Assembly (NCBI GenBank): GCA_965247015.1 | Contig: CBDFGG010000006.1 | Coordinates: forward strand, 248,001-312,000 | Length of the DNA stretch: 64,000 nucleotides | Source of the DNA: JAIXWP01 sp965247015 | GTDB taxonomy: Bacteria; Bacteroidota; Bacteroidia; Flavobacteriales_D; Sanyastnellaceae | Reading direction: 5' to 3' | Shown here: positions 19,122 through 26,694 of the stretch, in pieces | How the letters are laid out: every line of letters begins with the position of its first letter | Numbering within the stretch: position 1 is the stretch's first letter | Notes under the pieces: model-generated | Databases searched by the model: none | Told to the model about the DNA's origin: nothing | The model's input: the letters and a program-made list of their open reading frames with translations, nothing else | Position numbers and translations under genes: made by a program

Positions 19122-19266
19122 ACAATTCAATGACAAGTGATAAATTACAAATAATCTCGGCAAAGCCGAGAATAAATGAATTAAGAACAAAGAACCAAGC
19201 GCCGCCCTGAGCGTCACGTAGCGCCAGTGAAGTATAGCGAAGGGAACTAAGAACAAAGCCCCGCCT
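19122..19266. repeat. Intergenic repeat, copy B, 3' of SUKH copy 1
   Basis: A TGACAA-rich lead, a perfect hairpin CTCGGC-AAA-GCCGAG (19156-19170), AAGAAC-rich spacer and the 49-bp core (19199-19247, one or two mismatches). It ends at the stop codon side of the SUKH gene. Confidence 0.88.
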
Positions 19267-19269
19267 AAT

Positions 19270-19737
19270 TTATGCTGGTTCTTGTTCATCAGGGTGCACA
19301 GCACTTAAACTATTAATTAAACTTTCGAATGTGAAATTATCGAGTCGAAGAAGATAATCGTCAACATCATGATCTTCCGTCCAATAATATATATCACCAT
19401 CGTCGTCCCCACCAATTTTAACATAAAGTACTAGTGACGCGCATGTCACAAAACCTATGTAACGAACTTCACCCCAGACCTCTTTTAATGCTGAACAAAG
19501 GAACTCTATAGAAGAGCCGCTATGTCGGTTCAATAGTGGCAAAGTCCCATCCAATCGCCCCCAATCGCCATCTTCAAAGAAAAAATATTCTTCATGGATG
19601 TCTTGGCCTCCATACTGCATAATGAACTCCTTTAAATAATTTGGAAGGGTAACATTAAATTTTTCCTCAAATTCAACAAAATCTGCCTCTGTTGCCAGCA
19701 TTTCTGGTCTCGTAATATCAACTGTTAGCTGTTGCAT
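19270..19737 (-). CDS. SMI1/KNR4 (SUKH) family protein, copy 1
   Basis: A 155-residue cytosolic acidic protein. The SUKH fold is suggested by ADFVEFEEKFNVTLPNYLKEF followed by MQYGGQ (residues ~18-44), a WGRLDGTLPLL strand, and GFVTCASLVLYVKIGG near residue 100 leading to a Gly/Asp-rich turn. SUKH proteins are widespread immunity proteins against polymorphic toxins. Four copies exist in this island; copies 1 and 4 share almost identical C-terminal thirds. The variation is greatest at residues ~47-90. The intergenic repeat abuts its 3' end. Confidence 0.85.
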   Translation of the reverse strand: MQQLTVDITRPEMLATEADFVEFEEKFNVTLPNYLKEFIMQYGGQDIHEEYFFFEDGDWGRLDGTLPLLNRHSGSSIEFLCSALKEVWGEVRYIGFVTCASLVLYVKIGGDDDGDIYYWTEDHDVDDYLLRLDNFTFESLINSLSAVHPDEQEPA

Positions 19738-19978
19738 ACGTATTTATTTGTTATTTCATTTAAGAAAGTTCTACTTCGCTCTCTTTTCAAAGTCACTAAA
19801 ACTTTTCCGACATAAAAGTAAAAATCCTCAGAAAGTAAGTTTTAGTTTTTTGCGATAATACTGACGTGACTTCGTCTCTATTTTGTCTCGCCAGTGCTTC
19901 GAAACACAATAAAACAAAAAAACTGCAAAACGATTACGCGTTGACCTACTCTAAATACGTTCCATTTCTCATTAATTT
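19738..19978 (-). repeat. Conserved spacer between the 135-residue gene and SUKH gene, copy 1
   Basis: About 240 bases without a coding frame that are strongly conserved with 22456-22695 and 26454-26694. The sequence probably carries the SUKH promoter and 5' leader. I see no exact TAnnTTTG box; TACTTTTA and TGACTTTG are one base away. Confidence 0.7.
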
Positions 19979-20386
19979 TTACACGAATAAGCCTGGATCT
20001 TGACCGAGATACTCAACGCGCCATTGCGCTACAAATGCCCTCCAGTCTATCATCAATTGCAGTACTTCGTTGGTTGGTAAAACTAACTCAGCGTCCGCTA
20101 ATTTCTCTGGGGTCGAGTCATAATTGTCATGACATCTGCAAAATTCAGCATCACAAATAATTCTATAAATTTCACCACCCCATTCATATGACTCAACACT
20201 AGTAGAATCCAAGAGACTCTGGAGCGCCGCAATTATTTCATTCAAATAACTAACCCCGTCTAAGTAATTCACATCTGATTGAAACTTGTAGAGGTTAGGA
20301 AAATCATCCAAGAAAATAGTTGCCGGACATGTGTAGCTGGAACCATTAGGTTCTAACATTTCGGTAACTTGAAAAATGTAATTCAT
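19979..20386 (-). CDS. 135-residue acidic protein, island family, copy 1
   Basis: Small, acidic, cytosolic, with no signal or membrane segment. Conserved features across three copies are MNYIF at the start, a Y(E/I)WG(G/H/D)EIY segment near residue 67, the CRCH motif near residue 79, VLPT-EVLQL and WRAFV near the end, and QDP-LFV at the C-terminus. I do not recognise the family. Always found upstream of a SUKH gene by the same ~240-base spacer, it is most simply read as another immunity-type protein. From CRCH to WRAFV it is identical to copy 3, while the N-terminal halves differ. Confidence 0.75.
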   Translation of the reverse strand: MNYIFQVTEMLEPNGSSYTCPATIFLDDFPNLYKFQSDVNYLDGVSYLNEIIAALQSLLDSTSVESYEWGGEIYRIICDAEFCRCHDNYDSTPEKLADAELVLPTNEVLQLMIDWRAFVAQWRVEYLGQDPGLFV

Positions 20387-20512
20387 GATTATTCAATTTG
20401 TTTTGATATGAAAGGAAAATATGACCAAATTGTGTTATCTACACAAATGCTAAAGTGAATTTCAATGGGATTAGGAGCATTATTCTAGTCAATTAAATTC
20501 TGTACGATAGAA

Positions 20513-20614
20513 ACCCTTCGACAAGCTCAGAGACCGATACAGAATGAGAATGAGTAGGAAAATGAGAATGAATAGAGTGTTGAGAATCGAGAATTGAGAA
20601 TTGAGAATTCATAA
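20513..20614. repeat. Intergenic repeat R3, copy 1, ending in GAGAATC heptamers
   Basis: Starts CCCTTCGACAAGCTCAG, then an ACCGATACAGAATGAGAATG segment, then heptamer units GAGAATC/GAGAATT ending GAGAATTCATAAC. Related copies are at 23230, 27233 and 32171. Confidence 0.85.
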
Positions 20615-20626
20615 CATTTGTATCTT

Positions 20627-21265
20627 CTAAACTACTACTTCCCCCGGAATCTTTGGCTCCGCATGTTGGTAGTATTCATTCCCCTCCCAAGTAAAATCCA
20701 AATCTGGATCACCTATATCCTCTGGATAAAAAGACCCGCCTTTATAATCTATGTCTGAATCAATAGTAGCAGACTCAAACGTGCCATCCTCATTGTAATG
20801 AAACATATACAAAAATCTTTTTGAACTTCCGTATTTTACCTTTATAACTTCTTCAATCGAAGTACCATCTTCACTAAATATTTCCCAATAAATTTGTCGA
20901 TCAAGAGAATCATAAACATCGATTCGAGAGGTTAAAAAACTTCCATCATCATTCCACGAATCACTCCAATATTGGGTGAATCCATTCTGGTCAATCATTT
21001 TGGTTAAAATGCACACCGAGCAACCCGTATATCTTTCTTTTATTACTTCAATATCCTCATCGGAATCTCTGAAATAATAAATTCCATCTAAAATACCATG
21101 ATTATAAAGCTCAATTCGCTTTCGTTCTCCGCCCTCCTTTACAATAACTTTATAATCGGTTATTTTTAATGTCTGCTCATAGGTCAAGCTATGTCCTAAA
21201 AAGCTGTAATATTCTTTTGTTACCATTGTATTAAAATCTTCCAATCTCAAAAAATCAAAATCCAT
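20627..21265 (-). CDS. 199/212-residue island protein, copy 1
   Basis: Cytosolic, with repeated short Tyr/Trp/Asp-rich strands (GIYYFRDSDEDIE, TQYWSDSWNDDGS, RQIYWEIFSEDGTS, YMFHYNEDGTFES) that suggest a MORN- or YD-like beta-strand array; I do not recognise a named family. It ends FTWEGNEYYQHAEPKIPG. Two starts are possible: ATG at 21265 (212 residues) or ATG at 21226 (199 residues). The second is conserved in all three copies, whereas the first is TTG in copy 3 and lost in copy 2. It follows the 164-residue gene by 12 bases, as in copy 3. Confidence 0.78.
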   Translation of the reverse strand: MDFDFLRLEDFNTMVTKEYYSFLGHSLTYEQTLKITDYKVIVKEGGERKRIELYNHGILDGIYYFRDSDEDIEVIKERYTGCSVCILTKMIDQNGFTQYWSDSWNDDGSFLTSRIDVYDSLDRQIYWEIFSEDGTSIEEVIKVKYGSSKRFLYMFHYNEDGTFESATIDSDIDYKGGSFYPEDIGDPDLDFTWEGNEYYQHAEPKIPGEVVV

Positions 21266-21277
21266 TTACCATAAATA

Positions 21278-21772
21278 CTATGGCAAATTATAGCCGAAAG
21301 GGTTGGGCGTCCAACCTGTAAAGTTGAGTTCGTAATTATTAATTTCACAATTACCTGCAATTAATTCCTGAAGTAGAAACATGATAGCTTGCATGTTACT
21401 TGTCTTTATTGGCCTAGGCCAATTCCACCGGGCGTCGATGTCAGGTTTATTCGACTCCATTTGGTTCAAATAATCAACAGATAAATATTCATCAAAAGTC
21501 AAAAGTCTTGACATTACGTCACTAAGAATATTGTGTAACTCCATCTTTTCGGTTGCAGTTGGAAGATAGCTATCGAGTGTAAAGTGCAACCAACCTGAAT
21601 CTGACCCCAGTCTAGCGAAGTCACATATAACGTAAAATCTTTGGATATTAATTGAATAATTTGACAATCCATTTTGCTCCATTGATTCACAAATAAGTTG
21701 AGCAACTACTTCGGCGAAATATTCTCGCATCGAGATTGATTTGTCTTGGTAAGAAAAATCAGTAATATTCAT
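21278..21772 (-). CDS. 164-residue island protein, copy 1
   Basis: Cytosolic. Shared features are MNIT(D/E)FSYQDKS, MREYFAEVVAQLICES, a GWLHFTLD strand, a WNWPRPIK motif and the ending FTGWTPNPFGYNLP. The start at 21772 is chosen because copies 2 and 3 begin there and copy 2 has an in-frame stop just before it; a longer frame to 21841 would include codons of an upstream remnant. Family not recognised. The tight 12-base spacing to the 199/212-residue gene suggests a two-gene unit. Confidence 0.78.
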   Translation of the reverse strand: MNITDFSYQDKSISMREYFAEVVAQLICESMEQNGLSNYSINIQRFYVICDFARLGSDSGWLHFTLDSYLPTATEKMELHNILSDVMSRLLTFDEYLSVDYLNQMESNKPDIDARWNWPRPIKTSNMQAIMFLLQELIAGNCEINNYELNFTGWTPNPFGYNLP

Positions 21773-21866
21773 TTTAAACTTCTTTAGCTGTTCAATCGAC
21801 AAAATCAGGTCATCAAATAATTTACTCAGGGAACTTCTCAAGTCATTGTAATACTCTTTTCCACCA
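21773..21866 (-). pseudogene. 3' remnant of an unidentified gene, copy 1
   Basis: In frame with the gene that follows, this reads YYNDLRSSLSKLFDDL then ILSIEQLKKF. The same ~30 codons occur at 25774-25864, where they end in a stop. The sequence looks like the C-terminus of a further small gene whose front has been replaced by repeat C. Confidence 0.55.
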
Positions 21867-21985
21867 AGAACAAAGAACCAAGAACTATGAACAATGAACT
21901 AAGAACAAAGAACCAAGCGCCGCCCTGAGCGTCACGTAGCGCCAGCGATGTATAGCGAAGGGAACCAAGAACAAAGCGCCGCCTA
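21865..21985. repeat. Intergenic repeat, copy C, 3' of SUKH copy 2
   Basis: AAGAAC-rich spacer plus the 49-bp core (21917-21965). The CTCGGC hairpin part is absent here; the repeat starts directly against the remnant. Confidence 0.88.
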
Positions 21986-21987
21986 AT

Positions 21988-22455
21988 TTATACTGGCTCT
22001 CGTTCATCAGGGTGCACAGGACTTAAACTATTAATTAAACTTTCGAATGTGAAATTATCGAGTCTAATAAGATAATCCTCAACATCATTGCCACTTGTAT
22101 AGTAATAAATATCACCGTCATCTTCCCCTCCAATCTTCACATAAAGTATAAGAGACGCACATGTTGCGAATGCTATGTAACGCACCTCATCCCATAAATC
22201 TTGTAACTCAATAGTCATGTGTTCAATAGAAAAACCAGCATGTCGCTTCAATAGTGGCAGTATCCCATCCAAACGTCCCCAAGAACCACTTTCAAAGAAA
22301 AAAAATTCTTCCATTATGTCCTGGCCTCCATACTGCATAATGAACTCCTTTAAGTAATTTGGGAGGGTAACATTAAACTTTTCCTCAAATTCAATAAAAT
22401 CTGCCTCTGTTGCCAGCATTTCTGGTCTCGTAATATCAACTGTTAGCTGTTGCAT
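21988..22455 (-). CDS. SMI1/KNR4 (SUKH) family protein, copy 2
   Basis: 155 residues, same frame and length as the other copies. The first ~46 residues and the last ~25 are nearly unchanged, but the middle diverges (FFFFESGSWGRLDG, KRHAGFSIEHMTIELQDLW, YYYTSGNDVEDYL). This is the most divergent of the four SUKH copies and so probably recognises a different partner if it is an immunity protein. Preceded by the 135-residue copy 2 and the conserved spacer, followed by repeat C. Confidence 0.85.
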   Translation of the reverse strand: MQQLTVDITRPEMLATEADFIEFEEKFNVTLPNYLKEFIMQYGGQDIMEEFFFFESGSWGRLDGILPLLKRHAGFSIEHMTIELQDLWDEVRYIAFATCASLILYVKIGGEDDGDIYYYTSGNDVEDYLIRLDNFTFESLINSLSPVHPDEREPV

Positions 22456-22695
22456 ATGTATTTATTTGTTGTTTCTCTTAAGAAAGTTCCACTTCGGTCT
22501 CTTTTCAGAGTCACTAGAATCTTTTCGACATAAAAGTAAAAATCCTCAGGAAGTAAGGATTAGTTTTTTGCGATACTACTGACGTGACTTCGTTTATATT
22601 TTGTCTCGCCAATGCTTCGAAACTCAATAAAATAAAAAACTGTAAAACGATTCCGAATTGACCTCCTCTATATAAGTTCTATTTCTCACTAATTT
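22456..22695 (-). repeat. Conserved spacer before SUKH copy 2
   Basis: Same ~240-base spacer as 19738-19978, with scattered substitutions. On the minus strand it contains AATCCT...AGGATT followed by a T run, a possible weak terminator behind the 135-residue gene; copy 1 has lost the pairing. Confidence 0.65.
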
Positions 22696-23103
22696 TTATA
22701 CGAATAAATTCGGATCTTGACCGAGATAATCAATTCTCCATTGAATTACAAAGGCACGCCAATCAACTATTAATTGCAAAACCTCAGCAGTTGGAAGTAC
22801 CAATTCTGGTACAGCCAAATTTGCACCGGTTGCAAGATATATTTCATGGCATCTACAAAATTCAGCGTCACATATGATTTCATAAATTTCATGACCCCAC
22901 TCGTAAGGTTCAGTCTCGGTAGAATCAATAAGTGCTTGAAGTGATGTGACAATCTCATTTAGGTAGTCAACATCATCCAAATTACTTAAATCGTCACTTA
23001 AATTTTCAAAATTTGGAATATTGTCAAGAAAAGTTACAAATGGCTGAGTGTAGTTTGATCCATTAGGCATTTCTTGTTCAAGAATTTTGAATATATAATT
23101 CAT
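22696..23103 (-). CDS. 135-residue acidic protein, island family, copy 2
   Basis: Same length and ends as copies 1 and 3 (MNYIF start, QDPNLFV end; EWGHEIY and CRCH motifs). It differs from the others after CRCH (EIYLATGANLAVPELVLPT), where copies 1 and 3 are identical, so it has not shared in the same conversion event. No signal or membrane segment. Family not recognised; immunity role inferred only from context. Confidence 0.75.
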   Translation of the reverse strand: MNYIFKILEQEMPNGSNYTQPFVTFLDNIPNFENLSDDLSNLDDVDYLNEIVTSLQALIDSTETEPYEWGHEIYEIICDAEFCRCHEIYLATGANLAVPELVLPTAEVLQLIVDWRAFVIQWRIDYLGQDPNLFV

Positions 23104-23229
23104 GTTTTTGAATTTAGTCTTTTATGTATGGAAAATATGACCAAATTGTGCCGTCTGCACCAATGCTAAAGTGAATTTCTATGGGATTGGAAGCATTATT
23201 CCAGTCAATTAAATTTTGTTCGATAAAAA

Positions 23230-23316
23230 CCCTTCGACAACCTCAGGAACCGATACAGAATGAAAATGAGTAGGGAAATGAGAATGAATAGAGCGTCGAG
23301 AATTGAGAATTCATAA
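23230..23316. repeat. Intergenic repeat R3, copy 2
   Basis: CCCTTCGACAACCTCAGG, then the ACCGATACAGAATG segment and GAGAATT heptamers, ending at GAATTCATAAC. The next bases, GTTTGCAT on the plus strand, equal the reversed first codons of the exonuclease gene (ATGCAAAC), so the repeat appears to replace an exonuclease copy. Confidence 0.8.
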
Positions 23317-23328
23317 CGTTTGCATATT

Positions 23329-23928
23329 TTAAAATATAATTTTTCCCGGAATTTTCGGCTCTGCTTGTTGGTAATATTCATTCCCCTCCCAAGTAAAATC
23401 CAAATCTGGATCACCTATATCCTCTGGATAAAAAGACCCACCTTTATAATCAATATCTGAATCAATAGTAGCAGACTCAAATGTGCCATCCTCATTGTAA
23501 TGAAACATATACAAAAATCTTTGTGAACTTCCGTATTTTACCTTCATAACCTCTTCAATGGAAGTACCATCTTCACCAATAATTTCCCAATAGATTTGTC
23601 GATCAAGATAATCATAAACATCGATTCGAGAGGTCAAAAAACTTCCATCATTATTCCACGAATCACTCCAATATTGGGTGAATCCATTCTGGTCAATCAT
23701 TTTGGTTAAAATACATACCGAGCAACCGGCATATCTTTCTTTTATCAATTCAATATCTTCATTGGAATCCCTGAAATAATAAATTCCACTTAAAATACCA
23801 TTTTTATATAGCTCAATGCGCTTTCGCTCTCCGCCCTCCTTCACAGTAATATTATAATCGGAAATTTTTAATGTCTGCTCATAGGTCAAGCTATGTCCTA
23901 AAAAGCTGTAATATTCTTTTGTTACCAT
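23329..23928 (-). CDS. 199-residue island protein, copy 2, 5' end damaged
   Basis: Nearly identical to copy 1 from MVTKEYYSFLGH to AEPKIPG. Upstream of this ATG the 39 bases that encode MDFDFLRLEDFNS in copy 1 are still recognisable, but the ATG has become GGG and one T is missing, shifting the frame. Either the true start of the family is this internal ATG, or the gene is a damaged copy that survives from an internal start. A CCCCTATCTCC-type tandem repeat follows immediately upstream. Confidence 0.72.
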   Translation of the reverse strand: MVTKEYYSFLGHSLTYEQTLKISDYNITVKEGGERKRIELYKNGILSGIYYFRDSNEDIELIKERYAGCSVCILTKMIDQNGFTQYWSDSWNNDGSFLTSRIDVYDYLDRQIYWEIIGEDGTSIEEVMKVKYGSSQRFLYMFHYNEDGTFESATIDSDIDYKGGSFYPEDIGDPDLDFTWEGNEYYQQAEPKIPGKIIF

Positions 23929-23964
23929 AGAATTAAAATCTTCTAATCTGAAAAATTAAAATCC

Positions 23965-24051
23965 CCCAACTCCAAACCCCTATCTCTTTTCCCCTATCTC
24001 CAAACCCCTATCCCTTTTCCCCTATCTCCAAACCCCTAACCCCTCACCCCC
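23965..24051. repeat. C-rich 28-bp tandem repeat
   Basis: Units of about 28 bases (CCAAACCCCTATCTCTTTTC plus CCCTATCT) occur two full times and partially a third time. It is unlike any surrounding sequence and lies at the junction between the damaged 5' end of the 199-residue copy 2 and the broken 3' end of lipoprotein copy 2. Confidence 0.8.
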
Positions 24052-24349
24052 AGTAGCTTTTATTGTCTGACATAAAGTTTCTAAATGACGGAGAACTGAA
24101 TTTATTGGAAGCGTCCTTTAAAGGCATCTCTATGCCTGTATCCCCCACCGTTCCGTTTGCATTTAAAATGAACAAATACGCATACCCCGGATTACCAGAT
24201 GATTCAAAATAATAAATCCCACCGAGTCTCAATGCGTTTGAGTTGTTAACGGATCTTTCACTACAAAGCGGCTCGTCACCCCGATTGGGATCTTTTTTGC
24301 ACGAGGCGCAAACGATGAGCGATAGAAATAGAAGTTTGAAGAGTTTCAT
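24044..24349 (-). pseudogene. Truncated island lipoprotein, copy 2
   Basis: From MKLFKLLFLSLIVCASC to FRNFMSDNKSYWG it is almost identical to copy 1, then runs into the C-rich tandem repeat and a stop. The last ~75 residues of the family (GYRWSGDI... to ...SVTSLIP) are missing. The signal peptide and lipobox are intact, so a short lipoprotein might still be made. Confidence 0.85.
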
Positions 24350-24371
24350 TTTATCAAAGATAATAATCAAT

Positions 24372-24528
24372 TACAAATGACAACAATTCAATGACAAGTG
24401 ACAAATTACAAATGATCTCGGCAAAGCCGAGAATAAATGAACAAAGAACAAAGAACCAAGCGCCGCCCTGAGCGTCACGTAGCGCCAGCGAAGTATAGCG
24501 AAGGGAACCAAGAACAAAGCGCCGCCTA
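24372..24528. repeat. Intergenic repeat, copy D, 3' of SUKH copy 3
   Basis: Full-length version: TGACAA-rich lead, perfect CTCGGC-AAA-GCCGAG hairpin (24417-24431), AAGAAC spacer and the 49-bp core (24460-24508). Confidence 0.88.
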
Positions 24529-24530
24529 AT

Positions 24531-24998
24531 TTAAACTGGATCTTGCTCATCAGGGTCAACAGCACTTAAACTATTAATTAAACTTTCGAATGTGAAATTA
24601 TCGAGTCGGAGAAGATAATCCTCAACATCATGACCATCCGTCCAATAATATATATCACCATCGTCGTCCCCTCCAATTTTAACATAAAGTACTAGTGACG
24701 CACATGTTACAAAACCAATATATTGGACTTCGCCCCAGACCTCTTTTAATGCTGAACTAAGGAACTCTATAGAAGAGCCGCTATGTCGGTTCAATAGTGG
24801 CAAAGTCCCATCCAATCGCCCCCATGAGCCATCTTCAAAGAAAAAATATTCTTCAAGTATGTCTTGGCCTCCATACTGCATAATGAACTCCTTTAAATAA
24901 TTTGGAAGTGTAACATTAAACTTTTCCTCAAATTCAATAAAATCTGCCTCTGTTGCCAGCATTTCTGGTCTCGTAATATCAACTGTTAGCTGTTGCAT
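24531..24998 (-). CDS. SMI1/KNR4 (SUKH) family protein, copy 3
   Basis: 155 residues; very close to copies 1 and 4, with differences such as ILEEYFFFEDGSWGRL, EVQYIGF and WTDGHDVEDYL. In contrast to the other three copies it is not preceded by a 135-residue gene: the conserved spacer breaks off about 140 bases upstream and is joined to a TTCGAAT-type repeat. Followed by repeat D and the truncated lipoprotein. Confidence 0.85.
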   Translation of the reverse strand: MQQLTVDITRPEMLATEADFIEFEEKFNVTLPNYLKEFIMQYGGQDILEEYFFFEDGSWGRLDGTLPLLNRHSGSSIEFLSSALKEVWGEVQYIGFVTCASLVLYVKIGGDDDGDIYYWTDGHDVEDYLLRLDNFTFESLINSLSAVDPDEQDPV

Positions 24999-25196
24999 AT
25001 GTAGTTATTTGTTATTTCATTTAAGAAAGTTCTACTTCGCTCTCATTTCAAAGTCACTAAAACTTTTCCAACATAAAAGTAAAAATCCTCAGGAAGTAAG
25101 TATTAGTTTTTTGCGATAATATTAACGTGACTTCGTTCCCGAATTTATTTCGAATCCCGAATTTCGAATTTCGAATTGGGTTTCGAGAATTTACTG
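24999..25196. repeat. Truncated SUKH leader joined to TTCGAAT repeat
   Basis: Bases 24999 to about 25135 match the conserved SUKH leader. At ACGTGACTTCGTT the match stops and a GAATTTATTTCGAATCCCG repeat begins, the same sequence as near 17820 and 32100. The 135-residue gene expected here is missing, so this is a deletion or recombination junction. Confidence 0.75.
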
Positions 25197-25237
25197 CGCA
25201 TACTGAAATTAAGCATAAAATCCAATCACCATAAATA

Positions 25238-25732
25238 CTACGGCAAATTATACCCAAATGGGTTGGGCGTCCAACCTGTAAAGTTGAGTTCGTAATTATT
25301 AATTTCACAATTACCTGCAATTAATTCCTGAAGTAGAAACATGATAGCTTGCATGTTACTTGTCTTTATTGGCCTCGGCCAATTCCATCTGGCGTCGATA
25401 TCAGGTTTGTTAGACTCCATCGCATTCAAATAATCAACAGATAAATATTCATCAAAAGTCAAAAGTCTTGACATTACGTCACTAAGAATATTGTGTAACT
25501 CCATCTTTTCGCTTGCAGTTGGAAGATAGTCATCAAGAGTAAAGTGCAACCAACCTGAATCTGACCCCAATCTAGCTGAATTACAATGACGATAATAATA
25601 TTGAATACTTATAGAATAATTTGACAATTCAGATTGCTCAATTGATTCACAAATAAGTTGAGCAACCACTTCTGCGAAATATTCCCGCATTGCGATTGAT
25701 TTATCCTGGTAAGAAAATTCAGTAATATTCAT
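25238..25732 (-). CDS. 164-residue island protein, copy 2
   Basis: Same length as copy 1, with MNITEFSYQDKS start, YFAEVVAQLICES, WNWPRPIK and the FGYNLP end. Differences concentrate at residues ~35-50 (SELSNYSISIQYYYRH). After its stop the 12-base link and the first bases of the 199/212-residue gene (reversed ATTGGATTTT) are still present, but the rest of that partner gene is missing and replaced by the TTCGAAT repeat. Confidence 0.78.
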   Translation of the reverse strand: MNITEFSYQDKSIAMREYFAEVVAQLICESIEQSELSNYSISIQYYYRHCNSARLGSDSGWLHFTLDDYLPTASEKMELHNILSDVMSRLLTFDEYLSVDYLNAMESNKPDIDARWNWPRPIKTSNMQAIMFLLQELIAGNCEINNYELNFTGWTPNPFGYNLP

Positions 25733-25864
25733 TCAAAATCGATATTCAATTCTTATAATTTAATATTCATTTCAAACTTCTTCAGCTGTTCAATCGACAA
25801 AATCAGGTCATCAAATAATTTACTCAGGGAACTTCTCAAGTCTTTGTAATAATCATTTCCATCA
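25733..25864 (-). pseudogene. 3' remnant of an unidentified gene, copy 2
   Basis: Reads YYKDLRSSLSKLFDDL, ILSIEQLKKFEMNIKL and then a stop, so the remnant has its own end, with about 40 bases between it and the next ATG. It matches 21773-21866. The upstream part of the gene has been replaced by repeat E. Confidence 0.6.
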
Positions 25865-25984
25865 AGAACAAAGAACCAAGAACTATGAACAATGAACAAA
25901 GAACAAAGAACCAAGCGCCGCCCTGAGCGTCACGTAGCGCCAGCGAAGTATAGCGAAGGGAACCAAGAACTAAGCCCCGCCTAA
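25865..25984. repeat. Intergenic repeat, copy E, 3' of SUKH copy 4
   Basis: AAGAAC-rich spacer (including ACTATGAACAATGAAC as in copy C) and the 49-bp core (25915-25963). Copies C and E are in the same context, with SUKH on one side and the same gene remnant on the other. Confidence 0.88.
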
Positions 25985-25985
25985 T

Positions 25986-26453
25986 TTAAACTGGATCTTG
26001 CTCATCAGGGTGCACAGCACTTAAACTATTAATTAAGCTTTCGAATGTGAAATTATCGAGTCGAAGAAGATAATCATCAACATCATGATCTTCCGTCCAA
26101 TAATATATATCACCATCGTCGTCCCCACCAATTTTAACATAAAGTACTAGTGACGCGCATGTCACAAAACCTATGTAACGAACTTCACCCCAGACCTCTT
26201 TTAATGCTGAACTAAGGAACTCTATAGAAGAGCCGCTATGTCGGTTCAATAGTGGCAAAGTCCCATCCAATCGCCCCCAATCGCCATCTTCAAAGATAAA
26301 ATATCTCTCCAGTATGCCCTGGCCTCCATACTGCATTATGAACTCCTTTAAATAATTTGGAAGTGTAACATTAAACTTTTCCTCAAATTCAACTAAATCT
26401 GCCTCTGTTGCCAACATCTCTGGTCTTGTAGTACTAACTGTTAACTGTTGCAT
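25986..26453 (-). CDS. SMI1/KNR4 (SUKH) family protein, copy 4
   Basis: 155 residues. It differs from the others at the start (MQQLTVSTTRPEMLATEADL) and at GILERYFIFEDGDW. From GRLDGTLPLL onward it is virtually copy 1 (YYWTEDHDVDDYL). This mosaic of unique and shared blocks points to gene conversion between copies. Preceded by spacer and 135-residue copy 3, followed by repeat E. Confidence 0.85.
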   Translation of the reverse strand: MQQLTVSTTRPEMLATEADLVEFEEKFNVTLPNYLKEFIMQYGGQGILERYFIFEDGDWGRLDGTLPLLNRHSGSSIEFLSSALKEVWGEVRYIGFVTCASLVLYVKIGGDDDGDIYYWTEDHDVDDYLLRLDNFTFESLINSLSAVHPDEQDPV

Positions 26454-26694
26454 ATGTATTTATTTGTTATTTCTCTTAAGAAAGTTCCACTTCGATCTCC
26501 TTTTAGAATCACTAAAATTTCTCCTACATAAAAATAAAAATCATCACGTAGTAAGTATTCGTTTTTTCGATAATACTGACGTGAATTCGTTTCTATTTTG
26601 TCTCGCCAATGCTTCGAAACTCAATAAAATAAAAAAAACTGTAAAACGATTCCGAATTGACCTCCTCTATATAAGTTCTATTTCTCACTAATTT
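26454..26694 (-). repeat. Conserved spacer before SUKH copy 4
   Basis: Third full copy of the ~240-base leader also found at 19738 and 22456. No coding frame is conserved across the copies. Confidence 0.65.

Noticed and set aside
21773..21841. Longer start for the 164-residue copy 1 (187 residues)
   Set aside because: The extra codons equal a stub that ends in a stop in front of copy 2, and copy 3 starts at the inner ATG, so they belong to another broken gene.
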